Shown: positions 1-11,135 of the stretch, one piece after another
How positions within the stretch are numbered: the stretch's first letter is position 1
Layout: every line of letters starts with the position of its first letter
Assembly (NCBI GenBank): GCA_003053925.1
Contig: QBKD01000001.1
Location: 682,001-746,000 of the forward strand
Origin: Microbacteriaceae bacterium MWH-Ta3
GTDB lineage: Bacteria; Actinomycetota; Actinomycetes; Actinomycetales; Microbacteriaceae
Length of the DNA: 64,000 bases
Direction: 5' to 3'
Translations under genes and position numbers: made by a program
The notes under the pieces: model-generated
Databases searched by the model: none
Told to the model about the DNA's origin: nothing
What the model saw: the letters and a program-made list of their open reading frames with translations, nothing else

Positions 1-825
1 CGGGAAGCCCACAATAATTCCTGGCGTGATGGGTTCGTTCAGTAGCCAGATACCCAGAATCGACGCCACCAGCAGGTTTACATAGGTGATCAGTGATCCG
101 CGGCGGGGTCCGATGAGTTTGAAGAGCTCGAAATACAGCACGAAGGCGAGGGCCGAACACACGACACCCAGAATGATGACAGCCCACCACTGTTCCGCGG
201 TGATTCCCGCCGCAATATCGACGGGAAGTTGCACCACGACCGCCGGCGTGTAAATGACGGCGACAATCACCATCGACAGGGCAATGACCGCCAGCGTCGA
301 GGTATGCGCCATCTTTTGTGCCGCAATAATCGGGGCAATCGCGTACCCCAGCGCGGCGCCCGCCAGCATCAACACCGGTAGGACCTCGATATGACCGCTC
401 AGTGCGTCGATACCAATCAGCGATACCACTCCCGTGAAGCCCAGAACTAATCCGAGGATCGTCAACGGGTGCCACGCGGCCTTTTCGCCCAGAATTCCCA
501 TGATCAGCGCCGAGATGAAAGGGATGGTCGTCATCATCAGGCCCACAAAGCTTGTCGAGATGCTGCGTTCCGCCTCGGTGATAAACCACCACGGAAACAC
601 CATTTCCAACACCGCAAACACCAAAACCCAGCGCCACTGCCGAAAAGCCTGAATAAGCACGCCGCGCTTGATGGCAATGGGAATCAGGATGATGGCGCCC
701 ATCACCACGCGCAGCCACACGATGCTGACCGTACTAAAGGCCTGATTCGCTATGGCGATGAAATAGTAGGGAATACCCCAGACCACACCGGTAGCGAGAA
801 AGTAGAACAGGCCTTTGCGCGACAT
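1..825 (-). CDS. EamA/DMT-family transporter, 3' end outside window
   Basis: The reading frame is open from an ATG at 825 down to the window edge, giving 275 residues with no stop, so the C-terminus lies outside. The protein starts MSRKGLFYFLATGVVWGIPYYF and continues as closely spaced hydrophobic helices. It has the two-repeat layout of EamA drug/metabolite transporters, with GVVWG in the first repeat and the matching glycine-rich helix LMLAGAALGYAIAPI at the start of the second. The family exports small metabolites or drugs across the cytoplasmic membrane; the substrate cannot be read from sequence. The start is supported by a TAGCCT hexamer ending 6 nt before the ATG, a leaderless arrangement seen repeatedly in this window. 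The downstream neighbour on the same strand is not visible. Confidence 0.85.
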   Translation of the reverse strand, partial: MSRKGLFYFLATGVVWGIPYYFIAIANQAFSTVSIVWLRVVMGAIILIPIAIKRGVLIQAFRQWRWVLVFAVLEMVFPWWFITEAERSISTSFVGLMMTTIPFISALIMGILGEKAAWHPLTILGLVLGFTGVVSLIGIDALSGHIEVLPVLMLAGAALGYAIAPIIAAQKMAHTSTLAVIALSMVIVAVIYTPAVVVQLPVDIAAGITAEQWWAVIILGVVCSALAFVLYFELFKLIGPRRGSLITYVNLLVASILGIWLLNEPITPGIIVGFP

Positions 826-831
826 TCGTTC

Positions 832-837
832 AGGCTA
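832..837 (-). promoter_or_regulatory. -10 element, leaderless start of the EamA gene
   Basis: TAGCCT on the minus strand lies exactly 6 nt upstream of the ATG at 825, so transcription is predicted to begin at or next to the start codon. There is no Shine-Dalgarno sequence in between. Confidence 0.5.
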
Positions 838-879
838 TCGGAATGCGCGGCTTCTGTTATGACACGCTCGGCGCCCGTG

Positions 880-1287
880 CTATTTCGCGTCAATCTCCGC
901 GATTAGCGCCTCGACCTTGCGGCGAATCTCGTCGCGGATGGGTCTCACTGAATCAATGCCCTGGCCGGCGGGATCCTCGAGCGGCCAGTCCAAGTAGGTC
1001 TTGCCGGGGAAGAACGGGCAGGTATCACCGCAGCCCATGGTGATCACGTAATCCGACGCCTTGACTGCGTCATCGGTCAGAACCTTGGGGGTTGCCGTCG
1101 ACAGATCGATACCCTCTTCTGCCATTACGGCAATTGCCGAGGGGTTGACCTCGTTTCCGGGTGCTGTGCCCGCGGACAGCACCTCGATTCGATCGCCCGC
1201 CAAGTGCTGCAAGTATCCCGCCGCCATTTGCGAGCGGCCAGCGTTGTGAATGCAGACGAAGAGAACCGAAGCTTTGGTGTCAGACAT
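880..1287 (-). CDS. arsC: arsenate reductase, low-molecular-weight phosphatase type
   Basis: A 135-residue cytoplasmic protein of the LMW protein-tyrosine-phosphatase superfamily that reduces arsenate to arsenite for export. The N-terminal P-loop C-x5-R is Cys12 to Arg18 (CIHNAGRSQMA). The second cysteine pair is Cys86/Cys90 in MGCGDTCPFFPGK, followed by the DWPLEDP phosphatase loop, as in thioredoxin-coupled or mycothiol-linked ArsC enzymes. Length is normal. The ATG at 1287 is preceded by AAAGGA at good spacing. It is the last gene of a minus-strand set arsP-thioredoxin-like-arsC, 70 nt after the thioredoxin-like gene. Which reductant is used cannot be decided from sequence alone. Confidence 0.9.
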   Translation of the reverse strand: MSDTKASVLFVCIHNAGRSQMAAGYLQHLAGDRIEVLSAGTAPGNEVNPSAIAVMAEEGIDLSTATPKVLTDDAVKASDYVITMGCGDTCPFFPGKTYLDWPLEDPAGQGIDSVRPIRDEIRRKVEALIAEIDAK

Positions 1288-1357
1288 GGTGGATCCTTTG
1301 GGGCTATCGGTGGTTTCAACAGTATTTCCGTTGTAACCGAAGAAGGTAAACGGGGAG

Positions 1358-1609
1358 TTAAGCGCTGGGGTTCGCGGCCGCGGTAATCAGTTCGCGAACG
1401 CGGGTGGGTGTGGGTACGCGTCCCGAGAAGACGACGACATCATCGATCACCAAACCCGGTGTGCTCATGACGCCATACGCCATGATGTCCTGGATATCGG
1501 TGACTTTTCCGACAGTCGCATCGATTCCCAACTGAGCCAGTGCCTCGTGAGTGATGCGTTCAAGCGTGACGCAGTTCGTGCATCCCGGACCCAGAATTTT
1601 AATATCCAT
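1358..1609 (-). CDS. small thioredoxin-like redox-active disulfide protein
   Basis: An 83-residue single-domain protein with the motif GPGCTNC near the N-terminus (Cys10 and Cys13) and the MSTPGLVIDD segment containing the cis-proline typical of a glutaredoxin/thioredoxin fold. This is the compact family often annotated redox-active disulfide protein 2, frequently encoded next to ArsP/YraQ-type permeases. It probably passes electrons to, or binds metal or arsenic for, the neighbouring permease or ArsC; that role is inferred from context. It begins 11 nt after the arsP stop with GGGAAC as a weak ribosome site. Confidence 0.85.
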   Translation of the reverse strand: MDIKILGPGCTNCVTLERITHEALAQLGIDATVGKVTDIQDIMAYGVMSTPGLVIDDVVVFSGRVPTPTRVRELITAAANPSA

Positions 1610-1620
1610 GGTGTTGTTCC

Positions 1621-2673
1621 CTATCCGCCCACAATGGCGTTGAATGAATAACCAATCACAACAATTCCCGAGGCCACAACTGCCACGAATATTCCCAGAA
1701 GCGGCAGTTTCAGAATACGTTTTAGCAGCACCAGTTCGGGCAACGACAGAGCGACCACCGCCATCATGAACGCCAGCAACGTACCCATGGGTATTCCCGC
1801 AGTGAACAGCACCTCGACAATGGGCATGACTCCCGCGGCATTTGAATACAACGGAATGCCCATCACCACGGCTATCACTACAGCGAACGGGTTGTCAGGG
1901 CCTGCAACTGCGGCAAAGAAATCGGCTGGGGCCCACCCATGGATGACCGCACCAATTGCGATACCCACAAGAACATAGATCCAGACCTTGCGCAGAATCG
2001 ACTGTGTTTCCTCGACTCCCATCTGCACGCGTTCTCGGAACGACAAGCCACGGGACGGATCCACAATCTGGCCGCCAATTCGGGTTTCGAACACGAAGGA
2101 TTCCACCCAGCGCTCGGGTTTCATGAGGCCAATCACGAATCCGGCGACAATTGCGATTGTCAGACCCGCCGCAACATACAACAGCGCAATTTCCCAGCCG
2201 AACAGTGACCACAGCAAGCCGATCGCGATTTCGTTGATCAGCGGGCTTGCAATGAGAAAGCTCATCGTGACGCCCACGGGAATTCCCGCAGATACGAAGC
2301 CTATGAACGCGGGGACGGCGCTGCACGAACAGAAGGGCGTGACAATTCCCAGCGCGGCGGCGGCAACGTTTCCCAGGCCGGCGCGCTTTCCGCCCAGCAA
2401 CGCCCGGGTGCGCTCGATGCTCATAAATGACCGCGCTACGGTGGCCACGAAAATGATGCCCGCCAACAGCAGAAAAATCTTTATCGAGTCATAAACGAAA
2501 AACCGAATCGATTCAACAATGGGATTCGTGGGATCCAGCCGGAATTGTGCGAAAAGTAGCCAATTCCAGATGTTCTCGTTAATCGCAAACAAGGTGAACC
2601 AGATCGGAATGGCAAAGCCGACAACCGCGCCTACCTTCCCCGCTTCCAGGGGAAGTCGATCCGAGAGCGCCAT
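1621..2673 (-). CDS. ArsP/YraQ-type permease (DUF318 family)
   Basis: An integral membrane protein of 350 residues with about eight or more hydrophobic helices. The diagnostic motif is the Cys-containing PFCSCSAVPAF around residues 113-123, followed by GIPVGVTMSFLIASP and a C-terminal repeat GIPLYSNAAGVMPI. In this family the motif belongs to the transport path for organoarsenicals or other soft metals. I place the start at the ATG at 2673, which follows AAAGGACAG. The frame is open further upstream, but that would run back through a terminator and into a tRNA. It heads an operon with a thioredoxin-like protein and ArsC, so arsenic detoxification is the best reading. No ArsR-type repressor is encoded in the window. 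Confidence 0.85.
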   Translation of the reverse strand: MALSDRLPLEAGKVGAVVGFAIPIWFTLFAINENIWNWLLFAQFRLDPTNPIVESIRFFVYDSIKIFLLLAGIIFVATVARSFMSIERTRALLGGKRAGLGNVAAAALGIVTPFCSCSAVPAFIGFVSAGIPVGVTMSFLIASPLINEIAIGLLWSLFGWEIALLYVAAGLTIAIVAGFVIGLMKPERWVESFVFETRIGGQIVDPSRGLSFRERVQMGVEETQSILRKVWIYVLVGIAIGAVIHGWAPADFFAAVAGPDNPFAVVIAVVMGIPLYSNAAGVMPIVEVLFTAGIPMGTLLAFMMAVVALSLPELVLLKRILKLPLLGIFVAVVASGIVVIGYSFNAIVGG

Positions 2674-2730
2674 GAGTCTGTCCTTTGTGTCTTCTCTATT
2701 ATCCGTCGCGAATATGTCTTGGCGGCAACG

Positions 2731-2761
2731 AAAAAGACCGGCCATTGCTGACCGGTCTTTT
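2731..2761 (-). terminator. intrinsic terminator after the tRNA pair
   Basis: On the minus strand, AAAAGACCGG pairs with CCGGTCTTTT around a 10-nt loop and the second arm runs into a U-tract. It lies just after tRNA-Ala and before arsP, so it should end tRNA transcription and insulate arsP. Confidence 0.8.
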
Positions 2762-2767
2762 CTGATG

Positions 2768-2840
2768 TGGAGACTAGGGGAATCGAACCCCTGACCTCCT
2801 GCTTGCAAAGCAGGCGCTCTACCAATTGAGCTAAGTCCCC
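2768..2840 (-). tRNA. tRNA-Ala (TGC)
   Basis: A 73-nt cloverleaf on the minus strand. The acceptor stem is GGGGACU/AGUCUCC with the G3-U70 wobble pair that marks alanine tRNAs, and the discriminator base is A. The D-arm begins TTAGCTCAATTGG, the anticodon loop CTTTGCA gives TGC, and the T-arm contains GGTTCGATTCC. CCA is not encoded, consistent with dependence on the CCA-adding enzyme found at 24.5 kb. Confidence 0.97.
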
Positions 2841-2865
2841 AGTTGGTCCGATTTCTCGAACCGAG

Positions 2866-2939
2866 TGGGGCTACCAGGACTTGAACCTGGGACCTCTTCG
2901 TTATCAGCGAAGCGCTCTAACCACCTGAGCTATAGCCCC
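2866..2939 (-). tRNA. tRNA-Ile (GAT)
   Basis: A 74-nt cloverleaf on the minus strand with acceptor stem GGGGCUA paired to UAGCCCC, discriminator A, anticodon loop CTGATAA giving GAT, and T-loop GTTCAAGTCC. It sits 26 nt from tRNA-Ala. The Ile-Ala pair downstream of gyrA is a common actinobacterial arrangement. Confidence 0.97.
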
Positions 2940-2998
2940 AAACCTCAACGAGCGTACCGCGTTTTTCTCGTAAGGACAAATCCTGGAGTGAAGACGGT

Positions 2999-3373
2999 CT
3001 AGTCGTTGGTAAAACCAACTCGCAGACCACCCGTGATGCGACCCACGATGTTGTAGGCCACCGATCCGAGTGCACCGAGTGCGGTGCCGCAGATTAAGTT
3101 AACAATAGCGGTGAGGATCGAAAAGACCAGAACCGAGGGGAATGACAACAGGTCGGTGAGACCAGTTCCGTCGGTTCCCACCATGGCGTTGACAAGCTCG
3201 TCAATCTTGCCCAGCACGCCCACGACGGTCAGCAGCCCCCATGAGGCGAGTGACACAACGGCGAGGATGATGGACACGAAAGACGACACAACAAACGATG
3301 TCTTCAGCGCCGACCAGAAGTCGATGTGAACGAGGCGCAGGCGAACCTGCTTCTCTGCGGTCTTAGTCGCCAT
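2999..3373 (-). CDS. DUF3566 membrane protein
   Basis: A 124-residue protein whose N-terminal [17 protein letters not shown] segment is the hallmark of DUF3566. It is followed by two strong hydrophobic segments (about residues 25-50 and 80-105). Family members sit directly after gyrA in mycobacteria and many other actinobacteria; their function is not established. Here the ATG at 3373 overlaps the last 11 nt of gyrA, so the two are translationally coupled. The length agrees with the conserved C-terminal core of the family, without the long proline/alanine-rich N-terminal extension seen in mycobacteria. Confidence 0.85.
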   Translation of the reverse strand: MATKTAEKQVRLRLVHIDFWSALKTSFVVSSFVSIILAVVSLASWGLLTVVGVLGKIDELVNAMVGTDGTGLTDLLSFPSVLVFSILTAIVNLICGTALGALGSVAYNIVGRITGGLRVGFTND

Positions 3374-5942
3374 CGGTTCCTACTTCCGTTTCTGTTTCCG
3401 CGTCCGCATCCTCTGCGTCCGTGCTTGAGTCTAGATTACGCTCCGAATTGCGCGCGATAGCCAGGATGTGATCTCCGGCATCGGGCTTTGCAAAGACCAC
3501 GCCCATGGTGTCGCGTCCCTTCGCGGGCACACCCTCCACCTGTGAACGTACAACCTTGCCCGATTCCATGATCACCAGGACCTCATCGTTGTCCTGCACA
3601 ATCAGACCACCGGTCAGCCCGCCGCGTTCGTCAGTCAGCTTGGCCACCTTGATGCCGAAGCCACCGCGGTTCTGCACGCGATACTGGTCCACACTGGTGC
3701 GCTTGGCGTAACCCGATTCCGTCACGACAAAGACGTAGCCCTCGTCGCTCAGAACATCGGCGGACAACAAGGTGTCCCCGTCGCGCAGTGTGATGCCCTT
3801 GACACCGGCAGTCTTACGGCCCATCGGACGCAATGCGGTGTCGTTCGCCTCGAATCGCAGTGACATACCGTTCTTCGTCACCAGCAGAATCTCGGATGTC
3901 GCGTCCACCAGCATGGCCGACACAAGTTCGTCAAGATACGTGAACTGGCCGTCTTCGTCGGTGACCGGCTTTCCGTCGTCGCCCTTAAGCGTGGGAATGT
4001 CGATCGCAAACACACCGCCGGAACGGTTGGTGTCGTATTCGGACAGCTTGGTCTTCTTCACGATTCCGTTGCGGGTAGCCAGTACCAGGTACTCGGCGAC
4101 GTCGTACGACGGAATGTCCAGAATCTGCGCGATGTTTTCGCCAGGCTGCAGTGCCAACAGGTTGGCAACGTGCTGACCCTTCGAATCGCGGGCCGCCTCC
4201 ATCAGTTCATAGGTCTTGGTGCGGTACACGCGACCCTTGTCGGTGAAGAACAACAGCCAGTGGTGCGTGGTTGTCACGAAGAAGTGCTGAACCACGTCGT
4301 CTGCACGGAGGTTCGCGCCCTTGACGCCCTTGCCGCCACGTTTTTGCGATCGGTAGTTGTCACTGCGCGTGCGCTTGACATATCCGGAACGCGTAACGGT
4401 GACGACCATTTCCTCTTCGGGAATGAGGTCCTCATCACGGACGTCGCCGCCGAAGCCGTACATGATCTCGGAACGGCGGTCATCGCCGTAGCGGTCCACG
4501 ATTTCGGTGAGCTCGGTGCTGATGATCTCGCGCTGGCGCGATTCCGAGGCCAAAATTGCGTTGTAGTCGGCAATCAGGCGTTCGAGTTCTTCGGCCTGCT
4601 CGTGAATCTTCTGTCGTTCCAGCGCCGCAAGACGACGCAACTGGAGGTTCAAAATGGCCGATGCCTGAACGTCGTCGATAGTCAGCAGTTCGATAAGTCC
4701 CTGCTTGGCGTCGTCGACGGTGGGCGAACGACGAATCAAGGCGATGACCTCGTCAAGTGCATCAAGTGCCTTGAGGTAGCCGCGCAAAATGTGCGCATCG
4801 GCCTCGGCCTTACGCAGACGGAACTGTGTGCGGCGAACGATTACTTCCACCTGGTGGCTCACCCACAGGGTGATGAACTGGTCGATCGTCAAAGTGCGGG
4901 GAACGCCATCCACGATTGCCAGCATGTTGGCGCCAAAGTTGTCCTGCAACTGGGTCATGCGGTACAGGTTGTTCAGTACAACCTTGGCCACGGCATCGCG
5001 CTTCAGAACAATCACGAGTCGCTGACCGGTACGGCCACTGGTCTCGTCGCGGATGTCCGCGATGCCCTGGATCTTTTGTTCCTTGACCAGGTCGGCAATC
5101 TTGATTGCGAGGTTGTCCGGGTTTACCTGGTACGGCAGTTCCGTAACCACGAGACAGGTACGGCCACCAATTTCCTCGGTCGAGACCACAGCGCGCATGG
5201 TGATCGATCCGTGACCCGTGCGGTACGCCTCTTGGATTCCCTTGGTTCCCAAAATCTGGGCGCCGGTGGGGAAGTCGGGTCCTTTGACGCGTTCGAGAAT
5301 TGCATCGAGCAGTTCCTCGCGCGAAGCCTCGGGATTGGCCAGGTGCCACAGTGCGGCCGACGATACTTCCCGCAGGTTGTGCGGCGGAATGTTCGTGGCC
5401 ATACCCACGGCGATACCCACCGAACCATTGACCAATAGGTTAGGGAATCGTGCGGGAAGAACCGAGGGTTCTTGAGTGCGGCCGTCGTAGTTGTCCTGGA
5501 AGTTGACGGTGTCCTCGTCAATATCCCGCACCATTTCCATGGCCAACTGGGCCATACGGGTTTCGGTGTATCGAGGCGCGGCAGCGCCGTCATTTCCGGG
5601 CGAACCAAAGTTTCCCTGGCCGGCGGCCAAGGGATAGCGAAGGCTCCAGGGCTGAACGAGTCGAACGAGCGCATCGTAAATTGCGGAGTCACCGTGGGGG
5701 TGGAACTGTCCCATGACATCACCGACCACACGCGAGCACTTCGAATAGGCCTTGTCGGGGCGGTATCCGCCATCGAACATGGCGTAAATCACACGGCGGT
5801 GAACGGGCTTAAGGCCGTCACGCACATCGGGGAGGGCTCGGCCCACAATCACGCTCATCGCGTAATCGAGGTATGAGCGCTGCATTTCCATCTGCAGATC
5901 GACTTGCTCGACCCGCTCGGTGTTTGTCGTTTCGTCCGTCAT
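3363..5942 (-). CDS. gyrA: DNA gyrase subunit A
   Basis: An 859-residue subunit of type II topoisomerase that breaks and rejoins DNA during negative supercoiling. The catalytic tyrosine is Tyr125 in APRYTETRM. The quinolone-resistance region [10 protein letters not shown] keeps Ser86 and Asp90, the positions equivalent to Ser83 and Asp87 of the E. coli protein. The C-terminal beta-pinwheel domain contains the GyrA box as QKRGGKG, a conservative variant of QRRGGKG. The tail is acidic. It follows gyrB by 24 nt on the same strand and overlaps the DUF3566 gene at its end, consistent with a gyrB-gyrA-DUF3566 transcription unit. Confidence 0.97.
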   Translation of the reverse strand: MTDETTNTERVEQVDLQMEMQRSYLDYAMSVIVGRALPDVRDGLKPVHRRVIYAMFDGGYRPDKAYSKCSRVVGDVMGQFHPHGDSAIYDALVRLVQPWSLRYPLAAGQGNFGSPGNDGAAAPRYTETRMAQLAMEMVRDIDEDTVNFQDNYDGRTQEPSVLPARFPNLLVNGSVGIAVGMATNIPPHNLREVSSAALWHLANPEASREELLDAILERVKGPDFPTGAQILGTKGIQEAYRTGHGSITMRAVVSTEEIGGRTCLVVTELPYQVNPDNLAIKIADLVKEQKIQGIADIRDETSGRTGQRLVIVLKRDAVAKVVLNNLYRMTQLQDNFGANMLAIVDGVPRTLTIDQFITLWVSHQVEVIVRRTQFRLRKAEADAHILRGYLKALDALDEVIALIRRSPTVDDAKQGLIELLTIDDVQASAILNLQLRRLAALERQKIHEQAEELERLIADYNAILASESRQREIISTELTEIVDRYGDDRRSEIMYGFGGDVRDEDLIPEEEMVVTVTRSGYVKRTRSDNYRSQKRGGKGVKGANLRADDVVQHFFVTTTHHWLLFFTDKGRVYRTKTYELMEAARDSKGQHVANLLALQPGENIAQILDIPSYDVAEYLVLATRNGIVKKTKLSEYDTNRSGGVFAIDIPTLKGDDGKPVTDEDGQFTYLDELVSAMLVDATSEILLVTKNGMSLRFEANDTALRPMGRKTAGVKGITLRDGDTLLSADVLSDEGYVFVVTESGYAKRTSVDQYRVQNRGGFGIKVAKLTDERGGLTGGLIVQDNDEVLVIMESGKVVRSQVEGVPAKGRDTMGVVFAKPDAGDHILAIARNSERNLDSSTDAEDADAETETEVGTDGD

Positions 5943-5966
5943 CGGTTTCGTCCTTTAGATCCGCCC

Positions 5967-7997
<2,031 letters not shown>

Positions 7998-8074
7998 CCG
8001 TGAAGGGGTGAGTTTTGAGCGGAAATTTGCGCTGTAGCGCGGCGTAATTGGGCCGGCCGACCAAATTACCTTGA

Positions 8075-8554
8075 TTACCCGTAAGTATCGCGAGGACCGC
8101 GCCATTTGACGGTCCTTGGGCCGTAATTTTGACGGGGAACGCCCGGCCCAATTACGTCGACTCGATCGATACCGGAATCAGGGTATCGATTCGCGATTTC
8201 TTGGGCAATGTCATGGCGAAGGATTCGAAGCTGAGTTGCCCATGCTGAGGAATCACACTGCACCTGCAAAATGTCATTCTCAATTGTCGGCGAGGTGTGT
8301 GCGGCGACGTCCTCACCTACCACCTCGGACCATCGATCAAGGATTGTCGCGCGGGCGATGGGGCGAGCCCAACCCTTCTCTGTCGAGTCACCGTCGAGTA
8401 TCTCTCCTAAGAGTTTGGGGTCACGGCCCGACTCGAATGGCAACGATCCGACAATCGGTTTCTTTTTTTGTCGAGGGAGCCGCCGCTCACCCTTAAATAT
8501 CTCCACAATGTGCAAATAGAACCGTGAGGGTTCGGCTGGCGTAGCTTTAGGCAC
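8075..8554 (-). CDS. dciA: DciA-type protein (DUF721)
   Basis: A 159-residue protein with the DUF721/DciA domain at about residues 50-130. Diagnostic parts are RATILDRWSEVVGEDVAAHT, followed by the LQVQCDSSAWATQLRILR segment. DciA is the helicase-loading or helicase-interacting factor used by bacteria that lack DnaC or DnaI, and it works with DnaB, whose gene is at 28.1 kb. The N-terminus is basic (RRLPRQKKK) and probably disordered. The start overlaps the last 8 nt of recF, so translation is coupled in the dnaN-recF-dciA unit, the usual actinobacterial order. Confidence 0.88.
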   Translation of the reverse strand: MPKATPAEPSRFYLHIVEIFKGERRLPRQKKKPIVGSLPFESGRDPKLLGEILDGDSTEKGWARPIARATILDRWSEVVGEDVAAHTSPTIENDILQVQCDSSAWATQLRILRHDIAQEIANRYPDSGIDRVDVIGPGVPRQNYGPRTVKWRGPRDTYG

Positions 8555-9656
8555 GCGTCATCACTCCCCCCGTTACCAGGTATCGCATTCCGCCCACCGA
8601 TTCCGGAACACTTGCGGAATCCGCGGCCGTAATGATGATGTGTTCGATATCGGAAAGATGGGCGGCCAATCGTTCGCGCCTAGCCGCATCGAGCTCCGAA
8701 AACACATCGTCAAGAATTACCACCGGATCCCCAACGGTCGAGGTTTCGCGCGTAATATCCACCATGGCAAGCCTCAGTGCAATAGCCAAAGACCATGCCT
8801 CGCCCTGACTGGAATGGGTTCGACTGGGCAATTCGTTCAAGGCGATGTGTAGGTCATCGCGGTGAGGGCCAAAGAGTGTTGTTCCCCGATCGCGTTCTTC
8901 GGAGTGTTTCACGTGGAACAGTTCACGCAGTCGTTCTTCGATCTGCGCCGAATCCACGGCATCACCCAATGACTCGACAAGTGCCAAGGACGCACGGGCA
9001 TCCCCGCCGGCAATTGCAATGTAGTCCCGCGCAAAATCGGGGCGTAAGCGGTCGATGATTCGACGACGCTCCCGCATAATTTGGCCAGCCAGGACAATGA
9101 GATTTTCGGTCCAGGCATCGAGGGGACTCAGGTCGGCGTCAGCGGGTGCGGAACGAAGTGACTTGAGAAGCGTGTTCCGCTGCCTCACCACTCGGTCATA
9201 GTCGGCAAGCACGCCGGCAAATCGAGGAATTGAGAGGGCCAACAGATCATCCAAAAAATCCCGGCGCGCCTGTGGCTCGCCACGAACGATGTCCATGTCT
9301 TCTGGTGCGAACATCACAATGGGCAGCAAACGAATAAGGTCACGCTTTTTGGCTGGCTGCCCGTTAAGCCGAACCTGATTCGACCCGCTGGATTTCACCA
9401 CAACGTCGACGTCGAGCGTGCGTTCGCCGTGCGCAACGCGCATTCGAATATGAGCCTCTGTGTGACCACTTCGCACCAGCGCCGAATCCGCGGAAACTCG
9501 GTGCGATTTTCCTCGCGCTGCATACGTGATGGCCTCGACAAAGTTTGTCTTTCCTTGTCCATTGGGCCCGATCAATACCGTCGGTGAGGAATCAAATACC
9601 GCAACCTGTTGGTCGTAATTTCGCCACGCGGAAAGTTGTACTCCCGCGATCCTCAT
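8547..9656 (-). CDS. recF: DNA replication and repair protein RecF
   Basis: A 369-residue SMC-like ATPase that helps load RecA at gaps in stalled replication forks. The Walker A motif GPNGQGKTN is at residues 30-38 in the usual RecF N-terminal context (WRNYDQQVAVF). The ABC-type signature and Walker B appear near the C-terminus in SSQGEAWSLAIALRLA and VVILDDVFSELD. The ATG at 9656 lies 10 nt after the dnaN stop. The coding sequence contains a near-perfect parS site where it reads Phe-His-Val-Lys-His. Confidence 0.95.
   Translation of the reverse strand: MRIAGVQLSAWRNYDQQVAVFDSSPTVLIGPNGQGKTNFVEAITYAARGKSHRVSADSALVRSGHTEAHIRMRVAHGERTLDVDVVVKSSGSNQVRLNGQPAKKRDLIRLLPIVMFAPEDMDIVRGEPQARRDFLDDLLALSIPRFAGVLADYDRVVRQRNTLLKSLRSAPADADLSPLDAWTENLIVLAGQIMRERRRIIDRLRPDFARDYIAIAGGDARASLALVESLGDAVDSAQIEERLRELFHVKHSEERDRGTTLFGPHRDDLHIALNELPSRTHSSQGEAWSLAIALRLAMVDITRETSTVGDPVVILDDVFSELDAARRERLAAHLSDIEHIIITAADSASVPESVGGMRYLVTGGVMTRA
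8905..8920. promoter_or_regulatory. parS site inside recF
   Basis: TGTTTCACGTGGAACA matches the ParB-binding palindrome TGTTTCACGTGAAACA at 15 of 16 positions. It is within the recF coding sequence about 6 kb from the next parS, so it is the origin-side outlier of the parS cluster. Confidence 0.75.
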
Positions 9657-9666
9657 GACATTCTCC

Positions 9667-10818
9667 TTAGCGAGGAAGCAGGTTCGGCTGCATCAGGTAT
9701 CGATACGAAGCCTGCACATCTGTTGCGTCGCGTCCGGTGTGGGCCGTGAACAGTACAGGTCCCGCCTTACCAGGTTCACTGGATGAGGTGAATCCCAACC
9801 GTACGAACTGGCTGTGTGCACCGGTCAATCCATCAATGACCAGCTTCGGCTTCAACCATGCGACAACAGGTTCACCCACGAGGTGAATGTCCACAATTTC
9901 CGAGCCTTGAGCATTTTCACCGTTGACGGCTTCCAACTGCAGCCCGTTTTCGTCAAACGAGAATCGCAGCGCGTTGTCCTTTTCAATAACCAACGAAACA
10001 CGGCGCGTGGCGTCGATCAGCTCGGACGCAGAGACGATTGCGTACGATTCCCCGTGGCCCTTGTCATCCAGCAAGCGGCGCACGTTGGGGAACATGCCCT
10101 TACCCAGGCTTGACGTCACTACCTTGTCACCGGCCGACAGGGCAATAATTTCCTTTTCGCCGCCCACATACAACGAAATGGTGACCTCGTCATTTTGGTG
10201 GAACATCTTTCCGACCTCGGTCAGCACGCGTGCTGGAACAAGAACTTGCACGCTGTCCGCACCATCGTTCTTTTTCCATGCAATGTCGCGCGACGCGATT
10301 CGATACTTGTCTGTTGCCGTGAACGAGATCGATTCCGGGGACAACTCGACCGAAATGTTTCCAATAGCCGGCTGTCCATCGTCGCGCAATGCAGCAATAC
10401 CCACCTGTGCAATTGCCTCGGCAAAGTCTTCGCCATCGATAGTTCCAACAGCCGGCGGCACCTCGGGAAGGTTGGGGTAATCCGCAACCGGCATCGTCGC
10501 CAGAGCAAACTTTGCAGATCCCGACACAATCGCGAGCTTGGTATCCGTCAAGGTGAACGACACCTGTTCGTGAGGCAAGCGGCTGACAATATCCGAAATC
10601 ATTTTTCCTGATACGAGTACGACACCCTCAGTATCAACATCTGCAGGGATTGTTGTCTTCGTCGAGACATCGTGATCGAACGATGAGAGCGTGACGGCGT
10701 TGTCCGCAGCTTCAATGCGAATGCCGGAAAGCAACGGATTGGAGTTCTTTCCTACGATCAGCTTGGTAGCAAAGATGATGGCCGAAGCCAACACGTCTTT
10801 GTTCGACTGAAATTTCAC
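9667..10818 (-). CDS. dnaN: DNA polymerase III sliding clamp (beta subunit)
   Basis: A 383-residue ring-forming processivity factor with three homologous domains. The N-terminal VKFQSNKDVLASAIIFATKLI and the later GEDFAEAIAQVGIAALRDDGQPAIGNI are typical of DnaN. The C-terminus ends in a YLMQP-type tail (YRYLMQPNLLPR). I take the GTG at 10818, which follows AAGAGGTACACC and aligns with the family start; the frame is open further, but upstream codons have no ribosome site. The gene lies directly beside oriC and leads the dnaN-recF-dciA unit. Confidence 0.95.
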   Translation of the reverse strand: MKFQSNKDVLASAIIFATKLIVGKNSNPLLSGIRIEAADNAVTLSSFDHDVSTKTTIPADVDTEGVVLVSGKMISDIVSRLPHEQVSFTLTDTKLAIVSGSAKFALATMPVADYPNLPEVPPAVGTIDGEDFAEAIAQVGIAALRDDGQPAIGNISVELSPESISFTATDKYRIASRDIAWKKNDGADSVQVLVPARVLTEVGKMFHQNDEVTISLYVGGEKEIIALSAGDKVVTSSLGKGMFPNVRRLLDDKGHGESYAIVSASELIDATRRVSLVIEKDNALRFSFDENGLQLEAVNGENAQGSEIVDIHLVGEPVVAWLKPKLVIDGLTGAHSQFVRLGFTSSSEPGKAGPVLFTAHTGRDATDVQASYRYLMQPNLLPR

Positions 10819-11135
10819 GGTGTACCTCTTGTCATACGTCGGTTTCTCATTGTGACACAGCGCCACGACATTGGAAAAGCGGGTTTCGTTATTGTCCAGC
10901 CGATGTATAGAAAGTTAACATTCGTACTCTTAACGTCGGTGGATATGTGGATAACTTCGGTGGATAGTTGGATTCTGGCGGAACTACATCGGTGAAACTT
11001 GTCAAAAACGTGTGGGATGTTCCTGCCTAACCTGTGGTTACCCGGTGCTGGACGACAGGTTTTCCACAGAAAACAGACTTTTTTACCCTAAATCCATCGG
11101 TAATCCCCAGGTTTGTGGATAACCCTGTGTACTGG
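10819..11135. other. oriC: oriC: dnaN-dnaA intergenic region with DnaA boxes
   Basis: This 317-bp non-coding stretch between dnaN and dnaA is the expected actinobacterial origin. Perfect DnaA boxes (TGTGGATAA) are at 10946-10954 and 11114-11122. Weaker boxes are TTTTCCACA at 11060-11068, GGTGGATAG at 10959-10967 and TGTGGTTAC at 11033-11041. AT-rich runs occur around 10900-10930 and 11075-11095 and could serve as unwinding elements. The direction of flanking genes reverses around dnaA-rpmH, as expected at an origin. Confidence 0.85.

Noticed and set aside
2674-2808. Upstream extension of the ArsP-type permease into the tRNA-Ala gene
   Set aside because: The frame is open, but it would cross an intrinsic terminator and a tRNA; ATG 2673 has a good ribosome site.
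4170-5438. 422-codon open frame antisense to gyrA
   Set aside because: It lies entirely opposite gyrA, shows no recognisable domain and follows from the codon bias of the true gene; the same applies to the 576-codon frame 5904-7634 opposite gyrB.
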